From NCBI RefSeq assembly GCF_019710575.1, contig NZ_JAHWFK010000006.1:1-64000 (forward strand): DNA of 64,000 nucleotides, written 5' to 3'. Shown here piece after piece: positions 44,313-53,120 of this stretch. The position numbers were made by a program, and so were the translations under genes. The notes under the pieces are model-generated. The model was given only the letters and a program-made list of their open reading frames with translations. It did no database searches and was not told where the DNA came from. Every line of letters starts with the position of its first letter. Position 1 is the first letter of the stretch. The DNA is from Paractinoplanes polyasparticus. GTDB lineage: Bacteria > Actinomycetota > Actinomycetes > Mycobacteriales > Micromonosporaceae.

Positions 44313-45224
44313 ATGAGCCAGACGAAGCCGTACCGCGTCTCGCATCTGGATGCCCTCGAAGCCGAGAGCATCTTCGTCATGCGCGAGGTCATGGCCGAGT
44401 TCGAGCGTCCCGTCCTGCTGTTCTCCGGCGGCAAGGACTCGATCGTCATGCTCCGGCTGGCCGAGAAGGCCTTCGCCCCGGCGCGCATCCCGTTCCCGGT
44501 GATGCACATCGACACCGGCCACAACTTCGCCGAGGTGCTCGAATACCGCGACCAGCGGGTCGCCACGCTCGGACTCAACCTGGTGATCGCCAGCGTGCAG
44601 GAGGCGATCGACACCGGCCTGGTGCGCGAGCTGCCCGACGGCACCCGCAACCGCATCCAGACCCCGGTGCTGCTGGCCGCGGTCGAGAAGTACCGCCTCG
44701 ACGCGCTCTTCGGCGGCGCCCGCCGCGACGAGGAGAAGGCGCGCGCCAAGGAGCGCATGTTCAGCTTCCGCGACGAGTTCGGCCAGTGGGACCCGAAGAA
44801 CCAGCGGCCCGAGTTGTGGGGGCTCTACAACGGCAAGCACCACCCGGGCGAGTCGATCCGGGTGTTCCCCCTGTCGAACTGGACCGAGTTGGACGTCTGG
44901 CACTACATCGCCAAGGAGCAGATCCCGCTGCCGAGCATCTACTACGCCCACGACCGTGAGGTCGTCGAGCGCAGCGGCATGTTCTACGCGGTCAACGAGT
45001 TCATCCGGCTCCGCGACGGCGAAACCTCCGAGGTGCGCCGGGTCCGCTACCGCACGGTGGGCGACGCCTCGCAGACCGCCGCCGTGCTCTCCGAGGCCGA
45101 CACGGTCGACAAGGTGATCGACGAGGTCGCCGCCACCCGGATCACCGAGCGGGGCGCCACCCGCGGTGACGACAAGGTCAGCGAGGCCGCGATGGAAGAC
45201 CGCAAGCGAGAGGGTTACTTCTGA
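44313..45224 (+). CDS. cysD: Sulfate adenylyltransferase subunit 2
   Basis: A 303-aa PP-loop ATPase subunit that forms APS from ATP and sulfate with CysN. The motif FSGGKDSIVMLRLA lies near residues 32-45, with MHIDTGHNF and LFGGARRDEEKARAKER following. Its stop overlaps the cysN start (TGATG), so expression is stoichiometrically coupled. Only 67 bp separate it from cysQ. I saw no riboswitch fold in that gap. Confidence 0.96.
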   Translation: MSQTKPYRVSHLDALEAESIFVMREVMAEFERPVLLFSGGKDSIVMLRLAEKAFAPARIPFPVMHIDTGHNFAEVLEYRDQRVATLGLNLVIASVQEAIDTGLVRELPDGTRNRIQTPVLLAAVEKYRLDALFGGARRDEEKARAKERMFSFRDEFGQWDPKNQRPELWGLYNGKHHPGESIRVFPLSNWTELDVWHYIAKEQIPLPSIYYAHDREVVERSGMFYAVNEFIRLRDGETSEVRRVRYRTVGDASQTAAVLSEADTVDKVIDEVAATRITERGATRGDDKVSEAAMEDRKREGYF

Positions 45225-46522
45225 TGAGCCAGGCCGTCCTGGAGACCGAGACGGCGCCTGCCGCGCGCATGGACCTGCTGCGGTTCGCCACCGCCGGCAG
45301 CGTCGACGACGGCAAGTCGACCCTCATCGGCCGGTTGCTCTACGACACCAAGACGATCTTCGCCGACCAGCTCGAGGCGGTCGAGGCGGCCAGCGCGTCC
45401 CGCGGTGACGAATACACCAACCTGGCGCTGCTCACCGACGGTCTGCGGGCCGAGCGTGAGCAGGGCATCACGATCGACGTGGCGTACCGCTACTTCGCGA
45501 CCCCGCGGCGCAAGTTCATCATCGCCGACACCCCGGGTCACATCCAGTACACGCGGAACATGGTCACCGGCGCCTCGACCGCCGACCTCGCGCTGATCCT
45601 GGTCGACGCGCGCAAGGGCCTGGTCGAGCAGTCGCGCCGGCACGCCTTCCTGACGTCGCTGCTGCGCGTGCCGCACCTGGTGCTCTGCATCAACAAGATG
45701 GACCTGGTCGACTGGGACAAGGCGGTCTATGACAAGATCGCCGACGAGTTCACCTCGTTCGCGGCCAAGCTCGAGATCGGCGACCTGACGATCATCCCGG
45801 TGTCCGCGCTGAACGGCGACAACATCGCGTCGCGCAGCGAGAACAGCCCGTGGTACGACGGCCCGTCGCTGCTGCACCACCTCGAGCACGTGCACATCGC
45901 CAGCGACCGCAACCTGGTCGACGTGCGGTTCCCGGTGCAGTACGTGATCCGTCCCCAGTCGACGACCGTGACCGACTACCGCGGCTACGCGGGCCAGGTC
46001 GCCTCCGGCGTGCTCAAGCCGGGCGACGAGGTGCTGGTGCTCCCGTCCGGCATGACCAGCACGATCGCCGCCATCGACACCGCCGACGGCCCGGTCGACG
46101 AGGCCTTCCCGCCCATGTCGGTCACCGTGCGGCTCAACGACGAGATCGACATCTCGCGGGGCGACATGATCTGCCGGCCGCACAACGCTCCCGCCGTCGC
46201 TCAGGACATCGAGGCGATGGTCTGCTGGATGGACGAGACGGCCCCGTTGCGGGTCGGCGGCAAGTACGCCATCAAGCACACCACCCGCTCGGCCCGCACG
46301 GTGGTCCGCGGCCTGCAGTACCGGCTCGACGTCAACACCCTGCACCGCGACGAGCAGGCCGGCGAGCTTCAGCTCAACGAGATCGGCCGGGTGCGGCTGC
46401 GCACGACGGTGCCGCTGCTCGCCGACGAGTACCGGCGCAACCGCACCACCGGCGGCTTCATCCTGATCGACGAGAGCACCAACCGCACGGTCGCGGCCGG
46501 CATGATCATCGAGGCTCAGTAG
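45224..46522 (+). CDS. cysN: Sulfate adenylyltransferase subunit 1 (GTPase)
   Basis: A 432-aa elongation-factor-like GTPase that drives APS synthesis. G motifs are GSVDDGKSTL, DTPGHIQYTRNM and NKMDLVD, followed by two beta-barrel domains. There is no C-terminal APS kinase (CysC) fusion and no cysC, cysH or cysI in the window, so later steps are encoded elsewhere. Overlaps the convergent STAS/RsbW-like gene by 17 bp at the 3' ends. Confidence 0.96.
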   Translation: MSQAVLETETAPAARMDLLRFATAGSVDDGKSTLIGRLLYDTKTIFADQLEAVEAASASRGDEYTNLALLTDGLRAEREQGITIDVAYRYFATPRRKFIIADTPGHIQYTRNMVTGASTADLALILVDARKGLVEQSRRHAFLTSLLRVPHLVLCINKMDLVDWDKAVYDKIADEFTSFAAKLEIGDLTIIPVSALNGDNIASRSENSPWYDGPSLLHHLEHVHIASDRNLVDVRFPVQYVIRPQSTTVTDYRGYAGQVASGVLKPGDEVLVLPSGMTSTIAAIDTADGPVDEAFPPMSVTVRLNDEIDISRGDMICRPHNAPAVAQDIEAMVCWMDETAPLRVGGKYAIKHTTRSARTVVRGLQYRLDVNTLHRDEQAGELQLNEIGRVRLRTTVPLLADEYRRNRTTGGFILIDESTNRTVAAGMIIEAQ

Positions 46523-47378
46523 GGCCCTCGTTACGCCGATTGGGCGGCAGCCGCGGAGCGTCGTTCCGCGGCTGCCGTCGCTCCGTCTCCAGCGGTGGTT
46601 GCAGCGTCGCCCAGACCACCTTGCCCGTACGGGTCGGCAGGCTGCCCCAGGCGACCGCGAGCGCGCTGACCACCTGCAGGCCGCGCCCGCGCTCGTCGAG
46701 GGGCAGGCCGCGGCGCACCCGGGTCATTTTGAGCGGTTGCGGCAGATCGTCGACGCTGTCGGCCACGCTGAGGTGGATGCCGGCGCCCCGCAGACTGACC
46801 GCCACTGTCATCTCGGTGCCGGCGTGCTCGATGGCGTTGTTGACCAGCTCGGACATCACCGACCGGCTCGGATGCAACAGCGCCACCCGGCCCCAGGCCA
46901 GGCAGGCGTCGCTGATCAGGTTGCGGGCCAGGCTGGGCGATTCCGGGTCGGGCCCCAGGGTGAGCGTGAGGCGCTCGGTCAGGGGCAGGCGGCTCGCGAT
47001 CGCCACCCGGGCCTGCCGCACGCGGGCGTAGATGGGCAGATGGGTGCGAGAGCCCAGACGCTGCATGCGGTCGGCCAGCGGCAGTTCGGGCGGGATGCAG
47101 AGGGCGAGTTGCACGGAGGGCGCCAGCGCGTCGGCCGTCTGCCGCGCCGCCACCCAGGTCGGCGCGCTGGCGCCGGTCGGATCGTCGAGACCGGTGAGGT
47201 CGACGATGAGCGCCTCCGGGTGCTCGGCCAGGCACTGCTGCAACCGCTCGGTGGTCCGCTGCCACAGCGCGCGATCCCATCGCCCGGTCACGGTCAGCAG
47301 CGCGATCGACGCATCGACCTCACTCTCGAGGTGCACCGCTGACTCCTTCACCGGCAGACACGCTGCGCTCAGGGACAT
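46506..47378 (-). CDS. STAS-HATPase (RsbW-like) regulator
   Basis: A 290-aa fusion of an N-terminal STAS-like domain (residues 15-95, ALIVDLTGLDDPTGASAPTW) and a C-terminal anti-sigma-kinase type ATPase (about 150-265) with the N-box ELVNNAIEHAG, VADSVDD and the G2 loop RGRGLQVVSAL. Anti-sigma kinase and antagonist-like domains in one chain suggest a self-contained partner-switching module. The STAS part lacks an obvious phospho-Ser motif. The ATG at 47378 has no ribosome binding site but has TACCGT 6 nt upstream (leaderless). It is divergent from lacI. Confidence 0.8.
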   Translation of the reverse strand: MSLSAACLPVKESAVHLESEVDASIALLTVTGRWDRALWQRTTERLQQCLAEHPEALIVDLTGLDDPTGASAPTWVAARQTADALAPSVQLALCIPPELPLADRMQRLGSRTHLPIYARVRQARVAIASRLPLTERLTLTLGPDPESPSLARNLISDACLAWGRVALLHPSRSVMSELVNNAIEHAGTEMTVAVSLRGAGIHLSVADSVDDLPQPLKMTRVRRGLPLDERGRGLQVVSALAVAWGSLPTRTGKVVWATLQPPLETERRQPRNDAPRLPPNRRNEGPTEPR

Positions 47379-47450
47379 GTCGCCACGGTAATCCCCCTCG
47401 CCGATCTCTGAGGCGCCCCTTAGCTCCGCCGGGTGATCGGACTTAAGTCC

Positions 47451-47466
47451 TGCAACGTTGTATAGT
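47451..47466 (+). promoter_or_regulatory. LacI operator overlapping lacI promoter
   Basis: Palindrome TGCAACGTTGTA (47451-47462) overlaps the -10 box TATAGT (47461-47466), and the GTG start lies 8 nt beyond, so a leaderless transcript is repressed by its own product. The same core appears before the arabinofuranosidase gene. Confidence 0.75.
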
Positions 47467-47474
47467 CCCTTTTC

Positions 47475-48485
47475 GTGCCAGCAGGCCTCAAGGACGTCGC
47501 GGCGCGGGCCGGTGTATCGATCAAGACGGTCTCGAACGTCGTCAATGGTTACGTGCACGTGGCTCCGGCCACCCGTGCCCGGGTGCAGGCTGCGATCGAC
47601 GCCCTCGGCTACGTGCCCAACATGGCTGCCCGCCAGTTGCGCAGCGGCCGCTCCGGTGTCATCGCGCTGGCCGTGCCGGAGCTTCAGTCGCCCTATTTCG
47701 CCGGGATCGCCGGACTGATCGTGCAGGCCGCCGAGCGTCGATCATGGACGGTGCTGATCGATCAGACCGACGGACAGGCCGAGCGCGAGCGTGACCTGGT
47801 CGAGGGCTTGCGGCGGCACGCAATCGACGGCCTGATCTTCAGCCCGCTCGCCCTGGCCGGTGAGGAGCTGGCATTGCGCGACGGCACGCCGATGGTGCTG
47901 CTCGGCGAGCGGGTCTGGCACGGGCCGGCCGATCACGTCGCGATCGACAACACCGCGGCCGCGGCCGACGCGACCCGGCATCTGACCTCGCTGGGCCGGC
48001 GCCGGATCGCCGCGATCGGCGTGCAGGACAGACCCTCGGCGGTGACCGCCCACCAGCGTCTGGCCGGCTACCGGGCCGCGCTGGCGGAGGCCGGGCTGCC
48101 GTTCGATCCGGCGCTGGAGATGCCCGCGGACGGCTTCCATCGGGTCGACGGGGCGGCCGCGATGGCCCGCCTGCTCGATCTGGAGTCACCGCCGGACGCC
48201 GTGTTCTGCTTCAACGACCTGCTCGCCCTCGGGGCGATGCGGACGCTGTTGTCGCGCGGGGTCTCGGTGCCCGGCGACGTCGCGCTGATCGGGTTCGACG
48301 ACATCGAGGACGGGCGGTTCTCGACGCCGACGCTGAGCACCGTCGCGCCCGATGCGCCCCGGATAGCCCAGCTCGCGGTCGATCTGCTGGCTGAGCGCCT
48401 GAGTGACGGGCCGGCCGCGGCCGGAGCCCCGCGCGAGCTGCGAGTGGATCACCGGCTCGTCGCCCGCGAGAGCACGTCCGGCTGA
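47475..48485 (+). CDS. LacI-family repressor of arabinan operon
   Basis: A 336-aa regulator: helix-turn-helix at the N-terminus (LKDVAARAGVSIKTVSNVVN), the hinge helix with PNMAARQLRSGR (residues 49-60), then a periplasmic-binding-protein-like sugar domain (VIALAVPELQSPYFAGI onward). The effector is presumably an arabinose-containing sugar, inferred from the downstream operon. It has its own leaderless promoter with an overlapping operator and lies 77 bp before abfA. Confidence 0.92.
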   Translation: MPAGLKDVAARAGVSIKTVSNVVNGYVHVAPATRARVQAAIDALGYVPNMAARQLRSGRSGVIALAVPELQSPYFAGIAGLIVQAAERRSWTVLIDQTDGQAERERDLVEGLRRHAIDGLIFSPLALAGEELALRDGTPMVLLGERVWHGPADHVAIDNTAAAADATRHLTSLGRRRIAAIGVQDRPSAVTAHQRLAGYRAALAEAGLPFDPALEMPADGFHRVDGAAAMARLLDLESPPDAVFCFNDLLALGAMRTLLSRGVSVPGDVALIGFDDIEDGRFSTPTLSTVAPDAPRIAQLAVDLLAERLSDGPAAAGAPRELRVDHRLVARESTSG

Positions 48486-48525
48486 CGTCGTTTCCGTTTC
48501 GTTTCGAGATCTTTGCCGCGGTCTC

Positions 48526-48553
48526 TTTACAACGATGAATGCAACGTTGTAAA
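48526..48553 (+). promoter_or_regulatory. Double operator before abfA operon
   Basis: TTTACAACG (48526-48534) and CGTTGTAAA (48545-48553) are perfect inverted repeats. The right part contains the full palindrome CAACGTTG (48542-48549) shared with the lacI promoter. It ends 9 bp before the abfA ATG, so repression would block transcription directly. Confidence 0.75.
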
Positions 48554-48562
48554 AAGTGGGGC

Positions 48563-50026
48563 ATGGCAGTGGCGCAGCTCACCCTCGATCCGGCTTACAC
48601 GATCGCCCCCGTCGACCGGCGGCTCTTCGGCTCGTTCGTCGAGCACATGGGGCGATGTGTCTACACGGGCATCTTCGAACCCGGTCATCCCTCCGCCGAC
48701 GCCGACGGCCTGCGCGGCGACGTGCTCGACCTGGTGCGCGAACTCGGCGTGACCACCGTCCGCTATCCGGGCGGCAACTTCGTCTCCGGCTACCGCTGGG
48801 AGGACGGGGTGGGCCCGCGTGGCGACCGCCCGCGCCGGCTCGACCTGGCCTGGCGGGCGCTGGAGAGCAACGCGTTCGGACTGAACGAGTTCATGCGCTG
48901 GTCGTCGCTGGCCGGTGTCGAGCCGATGATGGCCGTCAACCTGGGCACCCGAGGGATCGAGGCGGCCGCCGAGCTGGTCGAGTACTGCAACCTCGCCGAG
49001 GGCACGGCCGCCTCCGACCTGCGCCGCAAGCACGGCGTCGCGCAACCCCACGACGTACGGCTGTGGTGCCTCGGCAACGAGATGGACGGGCCCTGGCAGA
49101 TCGGCAGCCTCACCGCCGACGAGTACGGGCGGCTCGCGGCGCGAGCCGGGCACGCCATGCGCCGGGTCGACCCGAGCATCGAGCTGGTCGCCTGCGGCAG
49201 CTCCAACTCGGACATGCCGACCTTCGCCGCGTGGGAGGCCACCGTCCTCGAGCACGCGTACGACCAGGTCGACTACATCTCGCTGCACAGCTACTACGAC
49301 CCCGAGAAACACGACGAGGCCAGCTTCCGGGCGTCCGCGGTCGACCTCGACGGGTTCATCGACAACGTCGTGGCCACGGCCGACCACGTACGCGCCAAGC
49401 TGCGCCGCCAGAAGCGGATCAAGCTGTCGCTGGACGAGTGGAACGTCTGGTACCAGTCCCGGTTCACCGAGCCCGAGGACCGTGCGATCGAGGAGCTGCC
49501 GGCCCTGATCGAGGACGACTACAACGGCACGGACGCCGTGGTGGTCGGCAACCTGCTGATCAGCATGCTGCGGCACGCCGACCGGCTCACCGTCGGCGCC
49601 CAGGCCCAGCTGGTCAACGTGATCGCGCCGATCCGCACCCGGGCCGGCGGCGAGGCCTGGCGGCAGACGATCTTCCACCCGTTCGCGCACACCGCGCGGC
49701 TCGCGCGGGGCACCGTGCTGCGCCCCGCTCTCACCTCGCCGGACATGACCACCGGCCGCTTCGGTGAGGTGCCGTCCGTCGACGCCGTGGCCACCCACGA
49801 CGAAGAGTCGGGCGCCCTCACCCTCTTCCTGGTCAACCGTGGCACCGAGCCGGTGCCGCTCGCTGTCGACCTGCGCGCCTTCCCTCGCCACCGCCTGCGG
49901 GAGCACCTCACCCTCAGCGCCGAAAAGCCCGAGCTCACCTCGGTTCCGATGAGCGACGGCGACGAAATCCTCCTTCCGCCCGTGTCCTGGCACGCGCTGT
50001 GCCTCACCCCTGAGGAGTCTCGATGA
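48563..50026 (+). CDS. abfA: Alpha-L-arabinofuranosidase, GH51
   Basis: A 487-aa cytoplasmic enzyme cutting terminal arabinofuranose from imported oligosaccharides. The catalytic acid is in GNEMDGPWQIG (residue about 174) and the nucleophile in LSLDEWNVWY (about 293). FGSFVEHMGRCVYTGIFEPG and VRYPGGNFVSGY are GH51 signatures. There is no signal peptide, consistent with action after uptake. ATG at 48563. First gene of a six-gene operon with 1-11-nt overlaps or near-contact between genes. Confidence 0.93.
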   Translation: MAVAQLTLDPAYTIAPVDRRLFGSFVEHMGRCVYTGIFEPGHPSADADGLRGDVLDLVRELGVTTVRYPGGNFVSGYRWEDGVGPRGDRPRRLDLAWRALESNAFGLNEFMRWSSLAGVEPMMAVNLGTRGIEAAAELVEYCNLAEGTAASDLRRKHGVAQPHDVRLWCLGNEMDGPWQIGSLTADEYGRLAARAGHAMRRVDPSIELVACGSSNSDMPTFAAWEATVLEHAYDQVDYISLHSYYDPEKHDEASFRASAVDLDGFIDNVVATADHVRAKLRRQKRIKLSLDEWNVWYQSRFTEPEDRAIEELPALIEDDYNGTDAVVVGNLLISMLRHADRLTVGAQAQLVNVIAPIRTRAGGEAWRQTIFHPFAHTARLARGTVLRPALTSPDMTTGRFGEVPSVDAVATHDEESGALTLFLVNRGTEPVPLAVDLRAFPRHRLREHLTLSAEKPELTSVPMSDGDEILLPPVSWHALCLTPEESR

Positions 50027-51351
50027 ATCTTTCACGCCGTAATTTGATGGGTCTGGGCGTAGGCGCCGGCGGCGCCGTGCTCCTGAGCGCCTGTGGCGAC
50101 AGCGGCCCCAACGAGAAGGTGACCGGTGGCGGACAGAACGCCGCGCCGGCCGCGACCGCGTACACCGGGCCGAACGTGACTCTGGCCTTCTGGAACGGCT
50201 TCACCGGCGGCGACGGCCCGTTCATGAAGAAGCTGGTCGACCAGTTCAACACCGAGCACCCGAACATCAAGGTCACGATGAACACGTACCAGTGGGCCGA
50301 CTACTACCAGAAGACGCCGGCCGCCGTCGCCACCGGCAACGGCCCGGACGTCGGGGTCATGCACGTCGACCACGTCTCGACCAACGCCGCCCGCGGCGTG
50401 GTCCTGCCGCTGGACGACCTGGCCAAGGCGCTCAACTTCAAGGCCGAGGACTTCTCGCCGCCGGTGTGGAACGCGGGGGTCTACAACAATGTCCGCTACG
50501 CGATCCCGCTCGATGTGCACCCGCTCGGCTTCTTCTACAACAAGGCCGTGATGGAGAAGGGCGGTCTCGACCCCGAGAAGCCGCCGACGAACAACGACGA
50601 GTACCAGGCGGCCCTGGAATCGATGAAGGCCAAGGGGATCCAGGGCGACTGGGTCACCCCGTTCGAGTTCACCGGCAGCATGCAGTTCCAGTCGCTGCTG
50701 TGGCAGTTCGGCGGCGACCTCTTCGACGACCAGGGCACCAAGGCGCTCTTCGCCGAGCAGCCCGGCGTGCAGGCGCTGACCTGGATGACCGACCACGTCA
50801 AGAACGGCTTCAGCCCCAAGAACGTGGCTCAGGACGCCGACATCGTGGCCCTGCGCAACGGTAAGAACGCGTTCAACTGGAACGGCATCTGGACCATCAA
50901 CACGCTCAAGGAGGACAAGAACCTCGAGTGGGGCGTGGCGCCGCTGCCGCAGATCGGCACGCAGAAGGCGGCCTGGGCCGGCTCGCACCAGTTCGTGCAG
51001 TTCAAGCAGAAGACCAAGGACGACAACAAGCTGACCGCGGGCAAGGTCTTCATCAACTGGATCAGCCAGCACTCGATCGAGTGGGCCCGCGGCGGCCAGG
51101 TGCCGGCCCGTGCCGAGATCCGCAACGGCGCCGAGTTCAAGGCGCTGCCCGAGCAGGCGGCCATCGGCACGCAGATCGACTACCTGCACTTCCTGCCGCC
51201 GAAGCCGGGAATCGCCGACGTCATGGCCACCATGGTCACGGCGATCAACGAGGCTGTCCTCGGACGCAAGGAGCCGGCCAAGGCGCTCTCCGACGGCGCC
51301 GCCAAGGCCAACCAGCTCCTGGAGCAGAACGCCAAGAAGTATGGCAGCTGA
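50023..51351 (+). CDS. Sugar ABC transporter substrate-binding lipoprotein
   Basis: A 442-aa family-1 extracellular solute-binding protein. The N-terminus SRRNLMGLGVGAGG has twin arginines and a lipobox LLSAC, so it is probably Tat-exported and lipid-anchored. The mature part has FWNGFTGGDGPFMKKLVDQF, typical of oligosaccharide binders. The ligand is probably arabino-oligosaccharide from context. ATGA overlap with abfA. Overlaps the following permease by 11 nt. Confidence 0.92.
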   Translation: MNLSRRNLMGLGVGAGGAVLLSACGDSGPNEKVTGGGQNAAPAATAYTGPNVTLAFWNGFTGGDGPFMKKLVDQFNTEHPNIKVTMNTYQWADYYQKTPAAVATGNGPDVGVMHVDHVSTNAARGVVLPLDDLAKALNFKAEDFSPPVWNAGVYNNVRYAIPLDVHPLGFFYNKAVMEKGGLDPEKPPTNNDEYQAALESMKAKGIQGDWVTPFEFTGSMQFQSLLWQFGGDLFDDQGTKALFAEQPGVQALTWMTDHVKNGFSPKNVAQDADIVALRNGKNAFNWNGIWTINTLKEDKNLEWGVAPLPQIGTQKAAWAGSHQFVQFKQKTKDDNKLTAGKVFINWISQHSIEWARGGQVPARAEIRNGAEFKALPEQAAIGTQIDYLHFLPPKPGIADVMATMVTAINEAVLGRKEPAKALSDGAAKANQLLEQNAKKYGS

Positions 51352-52297
51352 GACCGCAGTCACCCGTACGCCGCCGGCGCAGGCTGGGGAGGCCGGCGCC
51401 GGCGGCCGGGTGCGCCGGACCGGGCCACTCACGGCGTACCTGTTCCTGTTGCCGTACTTCGTCGTGTTCGCCACCTTCGTGCTGGCGCCGGCGGTCTACG
51501 GCCTGTGGATCAGCCTGCACGACTGGGACTACCTGCTCCCGGGCAAGCCGTTCGTCGGGCTGGACAACTACAAGGCACTGTTCGACTCGAACTCGGCGGT
51601 CTACAGCTTCTGGTGGGAAAGCCTGTCGGCCACCGGCATCTTCACGCTGTTCAGCGTTCCGCTCCTGCTGATCATCCCGTTGATGCTGGCGCTGCTGCTC
51701 AACCGCAGCTTCAGGGGCCGCACGTTCTTCCGGGCGGTCTACTTCGCGCCGTACGTCCTCGGGGTCGCCGTGATCGGTGTGCTCTGGCGTTTCGTGCTCG
51801 ACCCCAACCTGGGCGTGGTCAACTCCGTGCTCGGCGCGATCGGGTTGCCGGGGGACACGCCGTGGACCACAGCGCTGCCCTGGGCCTGGGTCACGCTCGT
51901 CGGCGTGACCGTCTGGTGGACGCTCGGCTTCAACGCCGTGATCTATCTGGCCGGTCTGCAGGACATTCCGCGTGAGCTGTACGAGGCAGCGCGGATCGAC
52001 GGCGGCGGCAAATGGGCCGAGTTCCGGCACGTGACGCTGCCCGGTCTGCGCCCGGTGCTGCTGTTCGTCACGGTGAACACGGTCCTGGTGTCGGCCAACA
52101 TGTTCGGGCAGTCCTATCTGATCACTCAGGGCGCGCCCGGCACCGAGACCCGCACGGCGATCATGTACATCGCCCAGGTCGGCCTGAGCGACTACAAGAT
52201 GGGCAGCGCCGCGGCGATGAGCTACCTGCTGACCGCGTGCCTGCTGGTGATCAGCCTGATCGTGTTCCGCATGTTCCGGGAGAAGGACGCATCATGA
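51341..52297 (+). CDS. Sugar ABC transporter permease, MalF/UgpA type
   Basis: A 318-aa permease with six helices after a Pro/Ala-rich cytoplasmic lead. The EAA loop (ELYEAARIDGGGKWAEFRHV) that docks the ATPase is at about residues 212-231. ATG at 51341 lies inside the 3' end of the binding-protein gene. No ATP-binding protein is encoded in this operon, so a shared MsiK-type ATPase elsewhere is probably used. Confidence 0.93.
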   Translation: MAAETAVTRTPPAQAGEAGAGGRVRRTGPLTAYLFLLPYFVVFATFVLAPAVYGLWISLHDWDYLLPGKPFVGLDNYKALFDSNSAVYSFWWESLSATGIFTLFSVPLLLIIPLMLALLLNRSFRGRTFFRAVYFAPYVLGVAVIGVLWRFVLDPNLGVVNSVLGAIGLPGDTPWTTALPWAWVTLVGVTVWWTLGFNAVIYLAGLQDIPRELYEAARIDGGGKWAEFRHVTLPGLRPVLLFVTVNTVLVSANMFGQSYLITQGAPGTETRTAIMYIAQVGLSDYKMGSAAAMSYLLTACLLVISLIVFRMFREKDAS

Positions 52298-53118
52298 GAC
52301 GCGTACGCCCGATCGCCTGGTACACCGTCCTGATCGGACTGAGCCTGGTCTTCATCGCGCCCCTGGTGTGGATGCTGCTCACCGCGTTCAAGACGCCGGG
52401 CGAGGCCACCCGGGTGCCGCCCACGGTATTCCCCGCGGAGCCCACCACGGGCGCCTTCGACACGCTGCTGGGCAACTCCCAGACGCCCGTGCTGCGCTGG
52501 TTCCTCAACAGCGTGCTGGCCGCTACCGGCCAGGCCGTGCTGGTGCTGGCGGTCGCTTCGATGGCGGCCTACGCCCTGGCCCGGCTCGAGTTCCGGGGCA
52601 AGAAGCTGATTTTCGGCATGATCATCGCGACGCTGTTCATCCCGAGCTTCGTGCTGATCATCCCGAACTTCCTGATCGTCGACCGGTTCGGGATGCTCGA
52701 CACGTTGTGGGCCCTGATCATTCCGGGGGCAGCCGGCGCGTTCGGCGTCTTCTTCCTGCGGCAGTTCTTCCTGAGCCTGCCCAAGGAGCTCGAGGAGGCG
52801 GCCGTGCTCGAGGGGGCCAACTCCTGGCAGATCTTCACCCGCGTGGTCCTGCCGCTGTCCAAGCCGGCCCTGGCCACGCTCGCGGTGATCAGTTTCCTGA
52901 CCAACTGGAACGACTTCATCTGGCCGATCTACGTGCTGTTCAGCCCCGAGCAGTTCACGCTGCCGCCCGGCCTGGCCATCCTGCAGGGCGCGTACACGAT
53001 CAACTACCCGGTGATCATGGCGGGCGCGCTCGTGGCCAGCATCCCGGTGCTGCTGCTGTTCATGGTGGCGCAGCGCTACGTGATCGAGGGTGTCTCCCGT
53101 TCCGGCCTGAAAGGATGA
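52294..53118 (+). CDS. Sugar ABC transporter permease, MalG/UgpE type
   Basis: A 274-aa second permease subunit with six helices, starting MRRVRPIAWYTVLIGLSLVF, and EAA loop KELEEAAVLEGANSWQIF (about 165-182). ATGA overlap with the first permease. Its own stop overlaps an ATG just before the next gene. Confidence 0.93.
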   Translation: MRRVRPIAWYTVLIGLSLVFIAPLVWMLLTAFKTPGEATRVPPTVFPAEPTTGAFDTLLGNSQTPVLRWFLNSVLAATGQAVLVLAVASMAAYALARLEFRGKKLIFGMIIATLFIPSFVLIIPNFLIVDRFGMLDTLWALIIPGAAGAFGVFFLRQFFLSLPKELEEAAVLEGANSWQIFTRVVLPLSKPALATLAVISFLTNWNDFIWPIYVLFSPEQFTLPPGLAILQGAYTINYPVIMAGALVASIPVLLLFMVAQRYVIEGVSRSGLKG

Positions 53119-53120
53119 TC

